A DNA stretch of 64,000 nt from Planctomycetaceae bacterium (GTDB lineage Bacteria; Planctomycetota; Planctomycetia; Pirellulales; Pirellulaceae). The DNA lies in the NCBI GenBank assembly GCA_002709225.1, contig PAQH01000127.1:19475-83474 (forward strand), written 5' to 3'. A model generated the notes under the pieces. The model saw only the letters and a list, made by a program, of their open reading frames with translations, ran no database searches and was not told where the DNA came from. Of this stretch, positions 8,108 through 17,407 are shown one piece after another. Within the stretch, counting starts at the first letter, position 1. Every line of letters starts with the position of its first letter. A program made the translations under genes and the position numbers.

Positions 8108-9661
8108 TCAAAGAAGGCCCGCGATTGGCTGGCCTCGATAGACGCGATACGGGCGCCCCGTTTCATCCTGGAACTCGCGGTTCGGGCCAATGCCAAGGCA
8201 ATGGAACATGGTCGCCGCCAGATCTTCGGGAGTGTAGGCCTCCGTGGCAGGCGCCCCGGCGGCGTAGTCCGTCTGCCCCAGGACCCGACCGGGTTGGATG
8301 CCTCCACCTGCGAAAAAGCATGGGAAGACATGGCCCCAATGGTCTCGGCCTGGTGTGTAACGTTCGCCTGAGGCGTTCTTTCCCGTAGGGGAGATCGGTT
8401 GTACTTTCGGTGTGCGGCCCATTTCACCACACATCACGACCAACGTTTCGTCGAGGAGTCCACGTTCTTCAAGATCATCAAGAAAACCACTGAGGCAGTG
8501 GTCAAGGGAAGGTAACGCTTTGTGCTTTAGGTCGCGAAAGGCATTTTGGTGGGTATCCCAGCCGCGCAAGGTGACTTGGACCATCCGCACGCCGGTTTCC
8601 ACCAGGCGCCGCGCCACCAGAAAAGCCTGTCCCCACTCCTCTCGGCCGTAGCGATCTCGGGTAGCTGGCGACTCTTGTGCGAGGTCAAATGGATTCTGTT
8701 TTCCTGGGCGGCGTGATGCCAGGATAAACTCTAACGCTTGCTGGCGATACAAATCCCATTTGGCCAAGCGTCCCGACCGGTCCGCCGCGTCGATCTGTCT
8801 GCCGAGCGATTCCAGTGTTTCACGTAACCCGTTTCGTTTTCGCAATACATCGGACGCGATCGCGACATCGCCGGGGTTGGGAAGGTGAAAATCAGGCGTA
8901 CGGCAACTGCTGTTGTCCCACCAGGCCTTGGGACCAGGTCCGGGGCGTCGATCGGGGTCCAGATTGGGATCGTCGTGGCTGTAACAGTTTGGGCAAGACC
9001 CGCCTGCATCGGGCGCATGGCAGGGCGCAGCCAAATCGATCCCCACACGATCGTAACGAGACCCTAGCAAACCTCCCTCGCGACCTGGGTAATTCATTCG
9101 GTTGAGACGAGGTATTTCGATGACTGGTGGCAGACCACTGTCGCCTCGGGCACCTTTCGCGTACGCGATCATGGAGCCAATCGACGGCCAGGCGTGGCGG
9201 CCAATCTGATTACGTGTGATGGATGCGTTCGTCTCACCACGTGGAAGTTCGGTGGTGCCTGTGTGGAGAAGGTAATTACAGCCACCGTGGCAACTGTTGT
9301 AGTGCTGCCGCATGGTGCGGACGAGGGAGAAACGATCGGCTCGTGCGGCGAGTTTGGGAAGGTGTTCACAAAAGTGGATACCTGGAAGCTGCGTCTGGCA
9401 AATCGCGTATTCACCCCGAATCGTATCAGGGGCATCCGGCTTGGGGTCGAACGTTTCGTGTTGGGATGGCCCACCCGATTGGTAGACAAACACGACCGAT
9501 TTGGCGCTTGCGGCAAAGTCGCCGTCCGACTCGATGGCCTCGGCTTGCAAACGCAAGACGTCCGACAAACTGGTTCCGACCAGCGTCAGGCTTCCCAGTT
9601 TGAGCACTTCCCGGCGGCCGATCGGAAAGTGGTCGTGAGGGTTGCAGTAGGGCTTTTGCAT
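8108..9661 (-). CDS. Unpaired DUF1501 exported protein with Cys-rich insert
   Basis: Tat signal GRREVLKLGSLTLVG lies near residue 16. Family blocks are YQSGGPSQHETFDPKP, CGEMGRTP and GRDHWGHVFPCFFAGGGI. A Cys-rich insert near residues 220-270 (SCPNCYSHDDPNLDPDR, then WWDNSSC) is shared almost word for word with the gene at 26462 but with no other DUF1501 gene here, so those two are close paralogues. The protein ends with YRVYRGQPIAGLL and not the LTDVHG tail of paired members. No DUF1549/DUF1553 gene is adjacent: the neighbour on one side is convergent (7271) and on the other divergent (9843). It is therefore transcribed alone. Function is unknown. Confidence 0.87.
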   Translation of the reverse strand: MQKPYCNPHDHFPIGRREVLKLGSLTLVGTSLSDVLRLQAEAIESDGDFAASAKSVVFVYQSGGPSQHETFDPKPDAPDTIRGEYAICQTQLPGIHFCEHLPKLAARADRFSLVRTMRQHYNSCHGGCNYLLHTGTTELPRGETNASITRNQIGRHAWPSIGSMIAYAKGARGDSGLPPVIEIPRLNRMNYPGREGGLLGSRYDRVGIDLAAPCHAPDAGGSCPNCYSHDDPNLDPDRRPGPGPKAWWDNSSCRTPDFHLPNPGDVAIASDVLRKRNGLRETLESLGRQIDAADRSGRLAKWDLYRQQALEFILASRRPGKQNPFDLAQESPATRDRYGREEWGQAFLVARRLVETGVRMVQVTLRGWDTHQNAFRDLKHKALPSLDHCLSGFLDDLEERGLLDETLVVMCGEMGRTPKVQPISPTGKNASGERYTPGRDHWGHVFPCFFAGGGIQPGRVLGQTDYAAGAPATEAYTPEDLAATMFHCLGIGPNREFQDETGRPYRVYRGQPIAGLL

Positions 9662-9842
9662 CGTCTTCTCTCTGGTGTGGGAACCACCGGAATCTATCGT
9701 AAAGCCGCCGCCTTGTCCAAAGCGCTATCCCGGGGAACGTCAGCGAGAGTTCGTCTACCTACCAGCGTAGTCGCTTGGTAAAATGGCGATCGTTGTCGCG
9801 GGCGTCCGCCAAACCACTGATAGGAAGGCAGCGTAACCAACT

Positions 9843-11252
9843 ATGACCCGTCATTTCGCCACCCGCCGGGAATTCCTGCAGATCAGTACCGTAGGTCTCT
9901 CCGGGATGGCTTTTGCGGCCGGTCACGGGGGGCCTGCGGGGGCATCACAGGCGGCTGCGCGACCACGAGCCGAATCTACGATCCTACTATTTTTGTGCGG
10001 CGGTGCCTCCCATATCGATACCTGGGACCTGAAACCCAAAGCACCCGCCGAATATCGCGGTCCTTTTCAGCCGATTCAGACTTCGGCGCCAGGCGTCACG
10101 TTCTGCGAACATCTGCCACTCCTGGCGCAACAGGCGCAGCATTTGGCTGTGGTGAATTCGGTGGACGGGCAAGTCAACACCAATGATCATCACGCCGGAT
10201 ATTACCACAATTTGACCGGTCACCGACCCGATCAGTCGTTTGTAACCCTGGGCAACAACCGGACCCCAGTTCCGAGTGACTGGCCGTTTATGGGCAGTGT
10301 GGTGGGCTCCAAACGGAGTCCGCACCCGGTACTCCCCAACGCGATCACCTTACCCCATCAACCCAGCAAAGCGCCCTACACACGTCCCGGGCAGTTTGCC
10401 GGCCGTTTGGGGGTTGAACATAATCCGCTCTACGTGCAGGGAAGCCATTCCTCGCCGCTTGAATTTACGCTGCCCTCATTGACGTTGGCTGGTGACGTGA
10501 CTCCCGATCGCCTGGCAAGTCGAGAGCTGTTGCTAGGGGTGCTCGACCGCACGCGCCGAGGATTTGACAATGCGCCGCCCGTGTCGCGTTGGTCGACACA
10601 GCGGGAACGGGCCGCAGGCTTATTGATGGCGGCGTCGACAACGCGGGCCTTTGATGTGTCTCGCGAACCGTTAGCGCTCCGAGAACGGTACGGAGCGACG
10701 GTGAACGGCACCAGTCTCCTGGCGGCGCGGCGACTGGTTGAGGAGGGCGTTCCTTTTGTGACGGTCTTCTGGTACGAGGATGAGAACCTGCGCAATAAAT
10801 GCAAGAGCGCTGGTGGATGGGATACACACGGCAATAACTTCGACTGTTTGAAACAGAATCTGCTGCCCGAGTTGGATCGCGGGCTTTCGGCGCTGCTCGG
10901 CGACCTGCACGACCGTGGTCTCTTGGAACAGACCCTGGTAATGGTGACCAGTGAAATGGGACGCAAGCCCCGGATTGGCGACCCGCGTAGTGGGGGTGTT
11001 TCTGGTCAAGGACGGGATCACTGGACCCATTGTTTGACCGACCTGTTGGCGGGGGGGGGGATTCGGGGTGGCCGTACGTACGGAGCGACCGACCGACTTG
11101 GCGGTTATCCAGCGGATTTGCCGGTAACGCCCGCGGACATCACCCGCACGGTTTATCACGCGATGGGTATCGAGGATCTCACAGCTCAAGACAAGGACGG
11201 GCGAGTGTACAATTTGCTCCAGGAGTCGGAAGTCATCGAGGCGTTGTTTTGA
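9843..11252 (+). CDS. Unpaired DUF1501 exported protein with G10 tract
   Basis: The N-terminus has a textbook Tat motif TRREFLQ, then a hydrophobic stretch ending near AGA. Family blocks are LCGGASHIDTWDLKPKAP, TSEMGRKP and GRDHWTHCLTDLLAGGGI. With the genes at 60630 and 62196 it forms a subgroup carrying KPxAPxxxRGxFxPI and a SxHLPxLAQ-like segment (here CEHLPLLAQQ). The C-terminus (VYNLLQESEVIEALF) lacks the LTDVHG tail. A run of ten G encodes the conserved AGGG and is a slippage-prone site. A 164-bp gap separates it from pair 2 downstream; an inverted repeat lies just after its stop. Confidence 0.87.
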   Translation: MTRHFATRREFLQISTVGLSGMAFAAGHGGPAGASQAAARPRAESTILLFLCGGASHIDTWDLKPKAPAEYRGPFQPIQTSAPGVTFCEHLPLLAQQAQHLAVVNSVDGQVNTNDHHAGYYHNLTGHRPDQSFVTLGNNRTPVPSDWPFMGSVVGSKRSPHPVLPNAITLPHQPSKAPYTRPGQFAGRLGVEHNPLYVQGSHSSPLEFTLPSLTLAGDVTPDRLASRELLLGVLDRTRRGFDNAPPVSRWSTQRERAAGLLMAASTTRAFDVSREPLALRERYGATVNGTSLLAARRLVEEGVPFVTVFWYEDENLRNKCKSAGGWDTHGNNFDCLKQNLLPELDRGLSALLGDLHDRGLLEQTLVMVTSEMGRKPRIGDPRSGGVSGQGRDHWTHCLTDLLAGGGIRGGRTYGATDRLGGYPADLPVTPADITRTVYHAMGIEDLTAQDKDGRVYNLLQESEVIEALF

Positions 11253-11267
11253 AGCCATTTTGACTGT

Positions 11268-11284
11268 TCAACAAGAATTGTTGA
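11268..11284. other. Short AT-rich inverted repeat after the DUF1501 gene
   Basis: TCAACAA and TTGTTGA are perfect 7-bp arms around a 3-nt centre, 16 bp after the stop codon of the upstream DUF1501 gene and about 130 bp before the start of pair 2. No T-tract follows, so it is a poor intrinsic terminator. The symmetry would equally fit an operator for a dimeric regulator controlling pair 2. Confidence 0.4.
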
Positions 11285-11416
11285 GGCGCGTCCCACCGCG
11301 TTGGATGGTGCTCCAGGCGGTCCCGGCCTGCTGACCACTAGGGTCGCCGGGGCACAACCCGCCTGGCTGTCCACCTGACAACGGCGACACCACATCGAAA
11401 TCCGTAATGGTTTGCC

Positions 11417-14218
11417 ATGAGTTGGAACGATCTTACGCCGCACACGCAGGCCATTGGACGCGTAATTGCCCGCGTCCCGCTGCTAGGATTATGGGTGGCG
11501 TGGGGCTTAACGCCAGTTTCGGCGGACGAAGGCGACTTCTACCGAGACGTTCAGGCCGCGCTGGTCAAATCGTGCATCCTTTGTCATGGCCCGAGCAAAC
11601 AAGAGAGTGGCTATCGCGTCGACTTGTTGGATGTGCTCCTGCGAGGTGGCGAATCCGGCCAACCCGCGGTGATTCCGGGAAATCCAGAGGCAAGTTATCT
11701 CTGGCAGCGCATTGTGTCGCAGGATCCGGATCAGAAGATGCCGCCGCGAGGGTCGGGCTTGGACGCGTCGGAGAGGGCCCGTTTGCGAACCTGGATCGCC
11801 TCGGGTGCTGAGCTGCCCCAACGTGCGCAGCCCAGCAATCCACGGACCGATCATTGGGCATTCAATCGCATTGCGCAACCGGCGGTACCCGCGGTCATAC
11901 CGTTTCAAGGGCAGTTGAATCCGGTGGATGCGTTTATCGACCGGTCGCTGGCGGCGAGTGGGCTCATGCGTTCCGTTGAAGCGTCTCGCCGGCAGTTAAT
12001 CCGGCGCGTCTACCTTGTCACCCTGGGGCTGCCACCCGAGCCGGGGCAGGTCGCCGCTTTTGTAGATGACCGGAGGCCGGACGCCTACGCGCGGATGATC
12101 GATGGAGTCCTGGCGAGTCCGCGTTATGGCGAACGGTGGGCACAGCATTGGCTGGATTGTGTGCGTTATGCGGAAACGACTGGCTATGAAGTGAACGGGC
12201 CCAATGGGAAAATCTACCCTTATCGAGACTACCTGATTAATGCTTTGAACGAGGATCGGGCTTACGACCGCATGATCCTGGAACAAATTGCGGGTGACCA
12301 GTTCGGGATGGACGCGGCGACGGGTTTTCTCGTAGCCGGTCCACACGATACGAACCGCAGTCCAGATCCGCGGCTTACGGCGATGCAGTACCAGGATGGC
12401 CTGGACGAAATCATCAAGTCGACGAGCGCCGTCTTTCTCGGGATTACCTTAGGGTGCGCACGCTGCCATGACCACAAATACGACCCATTTGCGCAAGCCG
12501 ACTACTATGCGATGCAGGCGGTGTTCGCGGGAACGTCTTATGGCAGTCGTCGTCAGCAGGGCGCTGAGAACGAACGCATGGCGAAGTCCGCCAAACTGCT
12601 AAAGCCGCAGCTCGCCACGCTGCGGCAACAACTGGCGACACTACGTGAACGTTACGGATTGAAACCGCCGGTTGATTTTCATGCCTATGAGGAAACATTT
12701 GCACCCGTTGTCACCGCTGCCGTGCAACTTCGGATCCACGCTGCCAATGACCAAGGAATTGTCGAACTTGATGATGTCGAGGTCTGGACCACGCCAGGAC
12801 CGGCTGGTGAATCAACGAATGTGGCACACCGCGATCTGGGGGCGCGAGCCGTCTCATCCCCCACCGCCAAAGCGAATCAAGGGAAGACGGCGGACTTGTT
12901 GTTGGACGGTACACGACAATTGTTCCTCTTCTTTCGTTCGGTTGATAAAGAGAACGTGTGGATCACGATCTATTTTGACCGACCCTACCTGGTCGACCGG
13001 ATTGTCATCAAACCCCGCGGCGCCCATGTCCCGGTCGATTACCGCATCGATGTCGCGGTAGGCGACCAATGGCGCGAAGTGGTGGATTCGCGGGGACGGA
13101 TGCTGCACCCCCAAGACATGCGGCCCGCAAACCGTGTGCAGCTGACCGGTGTGGCTCGACAGGCTACGGCTCGCCTGGTGGCCACCAACGCAGAGACGCG
13201 GCGTATTGAGGCCGAATACAACCGGTTGCGGGACGGTCCGCAAATCTTCGCGGGTAGATTTGCGCCACCCCAGCAAACCCATCTTATGGTTCGGGGCGAC
13301 CCGCTGGTTAAGGGCCCGCCAGTGGCGCCAGCGGCGCCGGCATTATTTGCCGGTGGGGAATTGGACTTCGCTACACCGGAGGCGGAGCGTAGGCTACATC
13401 TCGCCCGTGTGATCGCGTCGCCGGCCAATCCGTTGACCGCCAGGGTAATGGTGAATCGGGTGTGGCAATACATCTTCGGGGCGGGAATCGTGGACACTCC
13501 GTCGGACTTTGGCATCAATGGAGGGCGACCGTCACACCCGGTCTTGCTGGATTGGCTCGCGATCCGTTTTATGGAGGAGCAATGGTCGATCAAACGACTA
13601 CAGCGCCGTTTGTTGTCTTCGGCAACATTTCGGCAGGCGAGTTTTTCGCGGCGCGAGGCGGCGCAGATTGATGCCGGTTGCCGTCTCCTGTGGCGATTTC
13701 CTCCTCGCCGGTTATCGGCGGAGGCGATTCGGGACTCACTGCTCCTCGTCAGTGGGCGGTTAAATCGGCGCATGGGTGGGCCGAGTTTCTCATTTTTTGA
13801 GCAGGCAACCAGCGTCTTCGAAAAGAAACAACCACGGGGCACCTTCGGACCGGAGGGATGGAGGCGGATGATCTATGGTGAGAAGTTGCGGCTGGAGTAT
13901 GTGGGTGTCTTCGGCGTATTCGATTGCCCGGACGCGAGCCAGATGGCTCCCAAGCGGACGGTCAGTACGAGCGCGGGACAGGCGTTGAGCCTGCTGAACA
14001 GCGTTTTTGTAGCGAGGCAGGCGGAGTCTCTCGGCGACATCGCGAGGCGGCAAGCAGCTGGTTTGCGAGAGCAAGTCACCGTAGCTGCGCGACGGGCCTT
14101 ATGCCGCCCACTCCACCGTGAGGAGATGAGCGTGCTACTCGAGGTCGCGGAACAGCAGGGGCTCGTGCAGGTCTGCCGGATCCTTTTGAACCTCAATGAA
14201 TTCGTGTTTGTTCAATAG
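11417..14218 (+). CDS. PSCyt1-DUF1549-DUF1553 exported cytochrome-like protein of pair 2
   Basis: A signal peptide precedes a planctomycete cytochrome C (PSCyt1) domain at about 38-135 with haem motif CILCH at 53-57 and a downstream KMPP whose Met could be the sixth ligand. DUF1549 follows at about 165-380, with LVTLGLPPEP, HWLDCVRYAETTGYE and a second CxxCH, CARCHDHKYDP (first Cys 347). The middle, about 430-600, looks like a discoidin (F5/8 type C) module (LVDRIVIKPRG, VDYRIDVAVGDQWREV), an inference from pattern. DUF1553 fills about 650-930 (NPLTARVMVNRVWQYIFGAG). Two CxxCH sites suggest electron transfer at the cell surface or periplasm. The DUF1501 partner starts 12 bp after the stop, a tight operon. 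Confidence 0.88.
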   Translation: MSWNDLTPHTQAIGRVIARVPLLGLWVAWGLTPVSADEGDFYRDVQAALVKSCILCHGPSKQESGYRVDLLDVLLRGGESGQPAVIPGNPEASYLWQRIVSQDPDQKMPPRGSGLDASERARLRTWIASGAELPQRAQPSNPRTDHWAFNRIAQPAVPAVIPFQGQLNPVDAFIDRSLAASGLMRSVEASRRQLIRRVYLVTLGLPPEPGQVAAFVDDRRPDAYARMIDGVLASPRYGERWAQHWLDCVRYAETTGYEVNGPNGKIYPYRDYLINALNEDRAYDRMILEQIAGDQFGMDAATGFLVAGPHDTNRSPDPRLTAMQYQDGLDEIIKSTSAVFLGITLGCARCHDHKYDPFAQADYYAMQAVFAGTSYGSRRQQGAENERMAKSAKLLKPQLATLRQQLATLRERYGLKPPVDFHAYEETFAPVVTAAVQLRIHAANDQGIVELDDVEVWTTPGPAGESTNVAHRDLGARAVSSPTAKANQGKTADLLLDGTRQLFLFFRSVDKENVWITIYFDRPYLVDRIVIKPRGAHVPVDYRIDVAVGDQWREVVDSRGRMLHPQDMRPANRVQLTGVARQATARLVATNAETRRIEAEYNRLRDGPQIFAGRFAPPQQTHLMVRGDPLVKGPPVAPAAPALFAGGELDFATPEAERRLHLARVIASPANPLTARVMVNRVWQYIFGAGIVDTPSDFGINGGRPSHPVLLDWLAIRFMEEQWSIKRLQRRLLSSATFRQASFSRREAAQIDAGCRLLWRFPPRRLSAEAIRDSLLLVSGRLNRRMGGPSFSFFEQATSVFEKKQPRGTFGPEGWRRMIYGEKLRLEYVGVFGVFDCPDASQMAPKRTVSTSAGQALSLLNSVFVARQAESLGDIARRQAAGLREQVTVAARRALCRPLHREEMSVLLEVAEQQGLVQVCRILLNLNEFVFVQ

Positions 14219-14230
14219 CGACGGGAAGGT

Positions 14231-15679
14231 ATGTCAATCCGAGACCATTTGCTTTGCCGCCGCAACTTTCTGGCTCACACCGGAAGTGGGCTTGGCGCCA
14301 TTGCGCTGGCGCAGTTACTGCGGCCACAGGCGGCCGGCGGCGACGGCAGCGTCGTATTTGATCCCGCTGACCCGTTCGCACCACGTCGCGCGCATGCCCG
14401 TGGTGTCGCGGAGAATGTGATCGTGGTTTTTTGCGCGGGCGCGGTGAGTCACATTGATTTCTGGGAGTACAAACCGGACCTGGTTCGATTCCATGGGAAA
14501 CCTCTGCCAGGAAACGAGCGGCTGATTTCATTCCAGGGTGAAAACGGTACGTTGCAGCGGCCGTTGTGGACGTTTCGACCACGCGGTGAGTGTGGCAAGA
14601 TGGTTTCCGACATCGTTCCCCATCTGGGCGGTTGCGTCGACGATATTTGTTTTCTTCACTCCGTTCACACGAAATCGAGCACGCACGGTCCGGGTGAGAA
14701 TCTGATGTCGACGGGTTTTAATCGCGAAGGTTACCCAGGCATCGGCGCCTGGGTTTCCTATGCATTGGGGACGGAAAATCAAGATTTGCCGGCCTTTGTG
14801 GCAATCGAAGACCCGCGCGGCACCCCACAGTCAGGGCCCAACAATTGGACAAACGGCTTTTTGCCCGCGGCATTCCAAGGCTCGGCCTTCAGTACGACGC
14901 GACCGGTTGAGCATCTGCAGCCACCACGAGGGACTTCGCCGGAGGCGAACAGTTCGGTATTGCGGGCGCTGAATCGGCTGAACGAACGCCACCGGCAGGC
15001 GTTCCGGGGTGACAGTGACCTGTCGGCAAGAATATCGAGTTACGAACTGGCAGCCCGGATGCAGTTGTCGGTGCCGGAAGTGATGGGTGTCAATGCCGAA
15101 CCGGCACACATCCAGAAACTGTACGGAGCCGACTCGAAAAATCGTGTGAAGGCGGATTTTGCTGCGAACTGCATCCTGGCACGGCGTCTTGTCGAGCGTG
15201 GCACGCGGTTTGTGCAACTCTTCAACGGTGCCTATGCTTCGGGCGGACGCCTCAACTGGGACACCCATAACAGCATGCCCGCCCTGGTTCCCGGGCACGC
15301 CGAGATTCTCGATCAGCCTGTGGCTGGGCTCTTGCGGGACCTGAAACAAAGGGGCCTGTTAGACAAGACGTTGGTGGTGTGTTGTACGGAGTTCGGCCGT
15401 ATGCCGATGTTCCAGTTGGGAAACGACGGGCGCGACCATAACCCGGAAGGTTTCACCGTCTGGTTTGCCGGTGGCGGCGTACGGGGCGGCATGTCCTATG
15501 GGGCCACCGATGCGTTCGGTTACAAGGCGGAACAACAGCCGCTCTCAATACACGATGTTCATGCGACGGTGCTGCACCTGCTGGGAATTGATCACGAGCG
15601 TTTGACGTACTACCACAATGGGCTGCAGCGGCGTCTGACTGACGTGCATGGTCATGTCGTTCACGATGTGATCGCCTGA
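14231..15679 (+). CDS. DUF1501 exported protein of pair 2
   Basis: The Tat-like N-terminus is CRRNFLAHTGSGLGAIALAQ. The first family block is diverged (CAGAVSHIDFWEYKPDL) compared with the MAGGPSHVDLFDPKP of other paired members; the later blocks CTEFGRMP, GRDHN and VWFAGGGV are present, with Met replacing Thr in the usual GRTP. The C-terminus has HDVHATVLHLLGIDHERLTYY and the tail RRLTDVHGHVVHDVIA typical of paired DUF1501. The start overlaps the end of an AAGG ribosome-binding sequence 12 bp after the stop of its PSCyt1/DUF1553 partner, so translational coupling is likely. Confidence 0.87.
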   Translation: MSIRDHLLCRRNFLAHTGSGLGAIALAQLLRPQAAGGDGSVVFDPADPFAPRRAHARGVAENVIVVFCAGAVSHIDFWEYKPDLVRFHGKPLPGNERLISFQGENGTLQRPLWTFRPRGECGKMVSDIVPHLGGCVDDICFLHSVHTKSSTHGPGENLMSTGFNREGYPGIGAWVSYALGTENQDLPAFVAIEDPRGTPQSGPNNWTNGFLPAAFQGSAFSTTRPVEHLQPPRGTSPEANSSVLRALNRLNERHRQAFRGDSDLSARISSYELAARMQLSVPEVMGVNAEPAHIQKLYGADSKNRVKADFAANCILARRLVERGTRFVQLFNGAYASGGRLNWDTHNSMPALVPGHAEILDQPVAGLLRDLKQRGLLDKTLVVCCTEFGRMPMFQLGNDGRDHNPEGFTVWFAGGGVRGGMSYGATDAFGYKAEQQPLSIHDVHATVLHLLGIDHERLTYYHNGLQRRLTDVHGHVVHDVIA

Positions 15680-15973
15680 CCGGGTGGCTGGCGATCAACG
15701 CCAACGGCGAGGCGCCGGTTTGTTGGTGGCTCGATTTACCCGCTGCCGCCAACGCGTCGTTGATCGGCCTGCACGATCGATGCGGCAGCAGCGTGCGGCG
15801 TCGCCCGAGGGTTGGTCGCTATGTGCCGCGGGCCCGCGTAAGACTGGCGGCGGGACGGAGCCACCAACCGTGTTGCGCCCGCACCGCTTGGCGCTGGCCG
15901 CGGGGGTTGGCATCTTAGGGGCCGAGGGCTATCGCCGGATATTTACGAAAGCGTACGAGCGAAGGGGATTCGA

Positions 15974-17095
15974 ATGAAGAGCGGTTATCGCGTAGTTAGC
16001 GGTTGTGTATGGGGGTGTTTGGTCGGCTTCTTCATGGGAACGGTTCGAGCGCAAGATGCGACGTACTTCAATCAATCGGTGTCCGCCAGCAATCCACTGC
16101 GCACCGAGCAGGCCCGGGAGCTAGACGAGTACATCAAAGCGTTGGCGGCCGATCGGACACTGCTGGCCGACGTGTTCCAGCCCGACTATTCATCGACCAA
16201 GTCGTTTGAACGTTCCGTCGAAGGATTGCGGCAGAGATTTTCGGAAAGTATCGGTTACCCCCCACCTGGCGCGCGGCCACGGCAGACGCCGACCTTCACT
16301 CAGATCGGTACGGATACCGTGGGCACTTATTACAGGGCGATGATTCCCATCCTGCCGGGCGTTCATTCCGAAGGCATCTATATCGTACCACAATCACTAC
16401 AGAAGACTGCGCCGCTGGTTATCTCCATGCATGGCGGCGGCGGATCCCCGGAGGTTGCCTTATTCAATGGTGGTGCCAACTACCATGACATGGTGCGCGG
16501 CGCCGTGAAACGTGGATATTGCGTCTACGCGCCACAGCATCTTTTTCGAGCGGAAGGATATCCGCGTGACGTCCGCAACCGCATGGATGCGAGATTGCGT
16601 TTGGTGGGGACGAGCATTACTGCGGTGGAGGTGGCAAAGATCACCTATGCTCTAGACGTTCTTGTCAAACGTCCCGAAGTGAATGCGGCCCGGATTGGGA
16701 TGGTTGGGCTGTCCTACGGTGGGTATTACGCACAGGTCGCGCCGGCCCTGGATCGTCGCATTAAAGTATCGGTGTCGAGTTGCTATTTTGGTGTGCAGGA
16801 GGGACGTTACGCCCAAGAGGAACTTTCGGTTCCAGGGGATTTTCGGTTTCAGAACCGCTTTACCTTGTTCCGCGATGCCGACCTGGTGGCACTGATCTGT
16901 CCCCGGGCACATCAGGTACAGGCAGGCGCGCGTGATAACGCCTCTCACCGTGAGATGGGTAAACAAATCGCACCCAGGGCCGCTTCCTTTTACCAGAAAC
17001 TGGGAGTGGCGGAGAGGTTCGAACATGTCATTTTCGAGGGAGGGCATGAATTTGATGATGCCTCCGCCTGGCGGTTTGTGCAGGATCACCTGTAG
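15974..17095 (+). CDS. Exported alpha/beta hydrolase (acetyl-esterase/peptidase S9-like)
   Basis: A signal peptide (VVSGCVWGCLVGFFMGTVRAQ) directs export. The alpha/beta-hydrolase fold is shown by the oxyanion-hole segment SMHGGGGSP, the nucleophile elbow GLSYGG with Ser247, and the late catalytic His358 in EGGHEFDD. At 373 aa it is the size of the acetyl-xylan-esterase-like or prolyl-oligopeptidase-like hydrolases frequent in planctomycetes. The acid of the triad lies probably between 290 and 340 but I cannot pick it with confidence. AAGGGGA before the ATG is a good ribosome-binding site. The 294-bp gap upstream suggests its own promoter. The substrate, ester or peptide, is open. Confidence 0.8.
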   Translation: MKSGYRVVSGCVWGCLVGFFMGTVRAQDATYFNQSVSASNPLRTEQARELDEYIKALAADRTLLADVFQPDYSSTKSFERSVEGLRQRFSESIGYPPPGARPRQTPTFTQIGTDTVGTYYRAMIPILPGVHSEGIYIVPQSLQKTAPLVISMHGGGGSPEVALFNGGANYHDMVRGAVKRGYCVYAPQHLFRAEGYPRDVRNRMDARLRLVGTSITAVEVAKITYALDVLVKRPEVNAARIGMVGLSYGGYYAQVAPALDRRIKVSVSSCYFGVQEGRYAQEELSVPGDFRFQNRFTLFRDADLVALICPRAHQVQAGARDNASHREMGKQIAPRAASFYQKLGVAERFEHVIFEGGHEFDDASAWRFVQDHL

Positions 17096-17407
17096 TCTTC
17101 CCGGTCGCGCCAGCACCACTCCGTCAGGCAGGTTCGCCGTAACGCTTCGAGAAAGGCACGATGATCTACTTCGCCAGCGGAAGTGCGATCCGGCAAGGAC
17201 AACCAGTCGCGGGCGAGAGCTTGGTTCCACGCGGTGCGGGATACCGTACGCTGGGACTACGCAGGGATGCGGAGTTGACAGCATACCAGCTAGGCACCGT
17301 ATCATGCGGTTAGACCCTGGCGCCAACTGGCACGCTGGGCACCCAGAACTTTTCGATCCGGACGCGTCCGCCGACAGGATGCCGCCGGTCGTAGCCGGAG
17401 TCGGCCG
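17096..17407. other. 312-bp intergenic region before the DTW gene
   Basis: No credible coding region is present. The later part holds a possible promoter (17275-17305, listed separately) and the ribosome-binding GGAG at 17397-17400. Nothing else is recognised in the first 180 bases. Confidence 0.5.
17275..17305 (+). promoter_or_regulatory. Possible sigma-70 promoter for the DTW-domain gene
   Basis: TTGACA at 17275-17280 matches the -35 consensus exactly, and TATCAT at 17300-17305 matches five of six bases of the -10 consensus. The spacer of 19 bp is longer than the ideal 17. Transcription would begin about 95 bp before the TTG start codon at 17408. Confidence 0.4.

Noticed and set aside
13039-13842. 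267-aa minus-strand ORF inside the pair 2 DUF1553 gene
   Set aside because: Shadow of the real coding strand; the composition is Arg/Ser/Pro-rich without any motif.
15693-15765. Long-range inverted repeat GATCAACG ... CGTTGATC
   Set aside because: Arms of 8-9 bp are separated by more than 50 nt in GC-rich DNA; chance pairing is likely and no structured RNA class is recognised.
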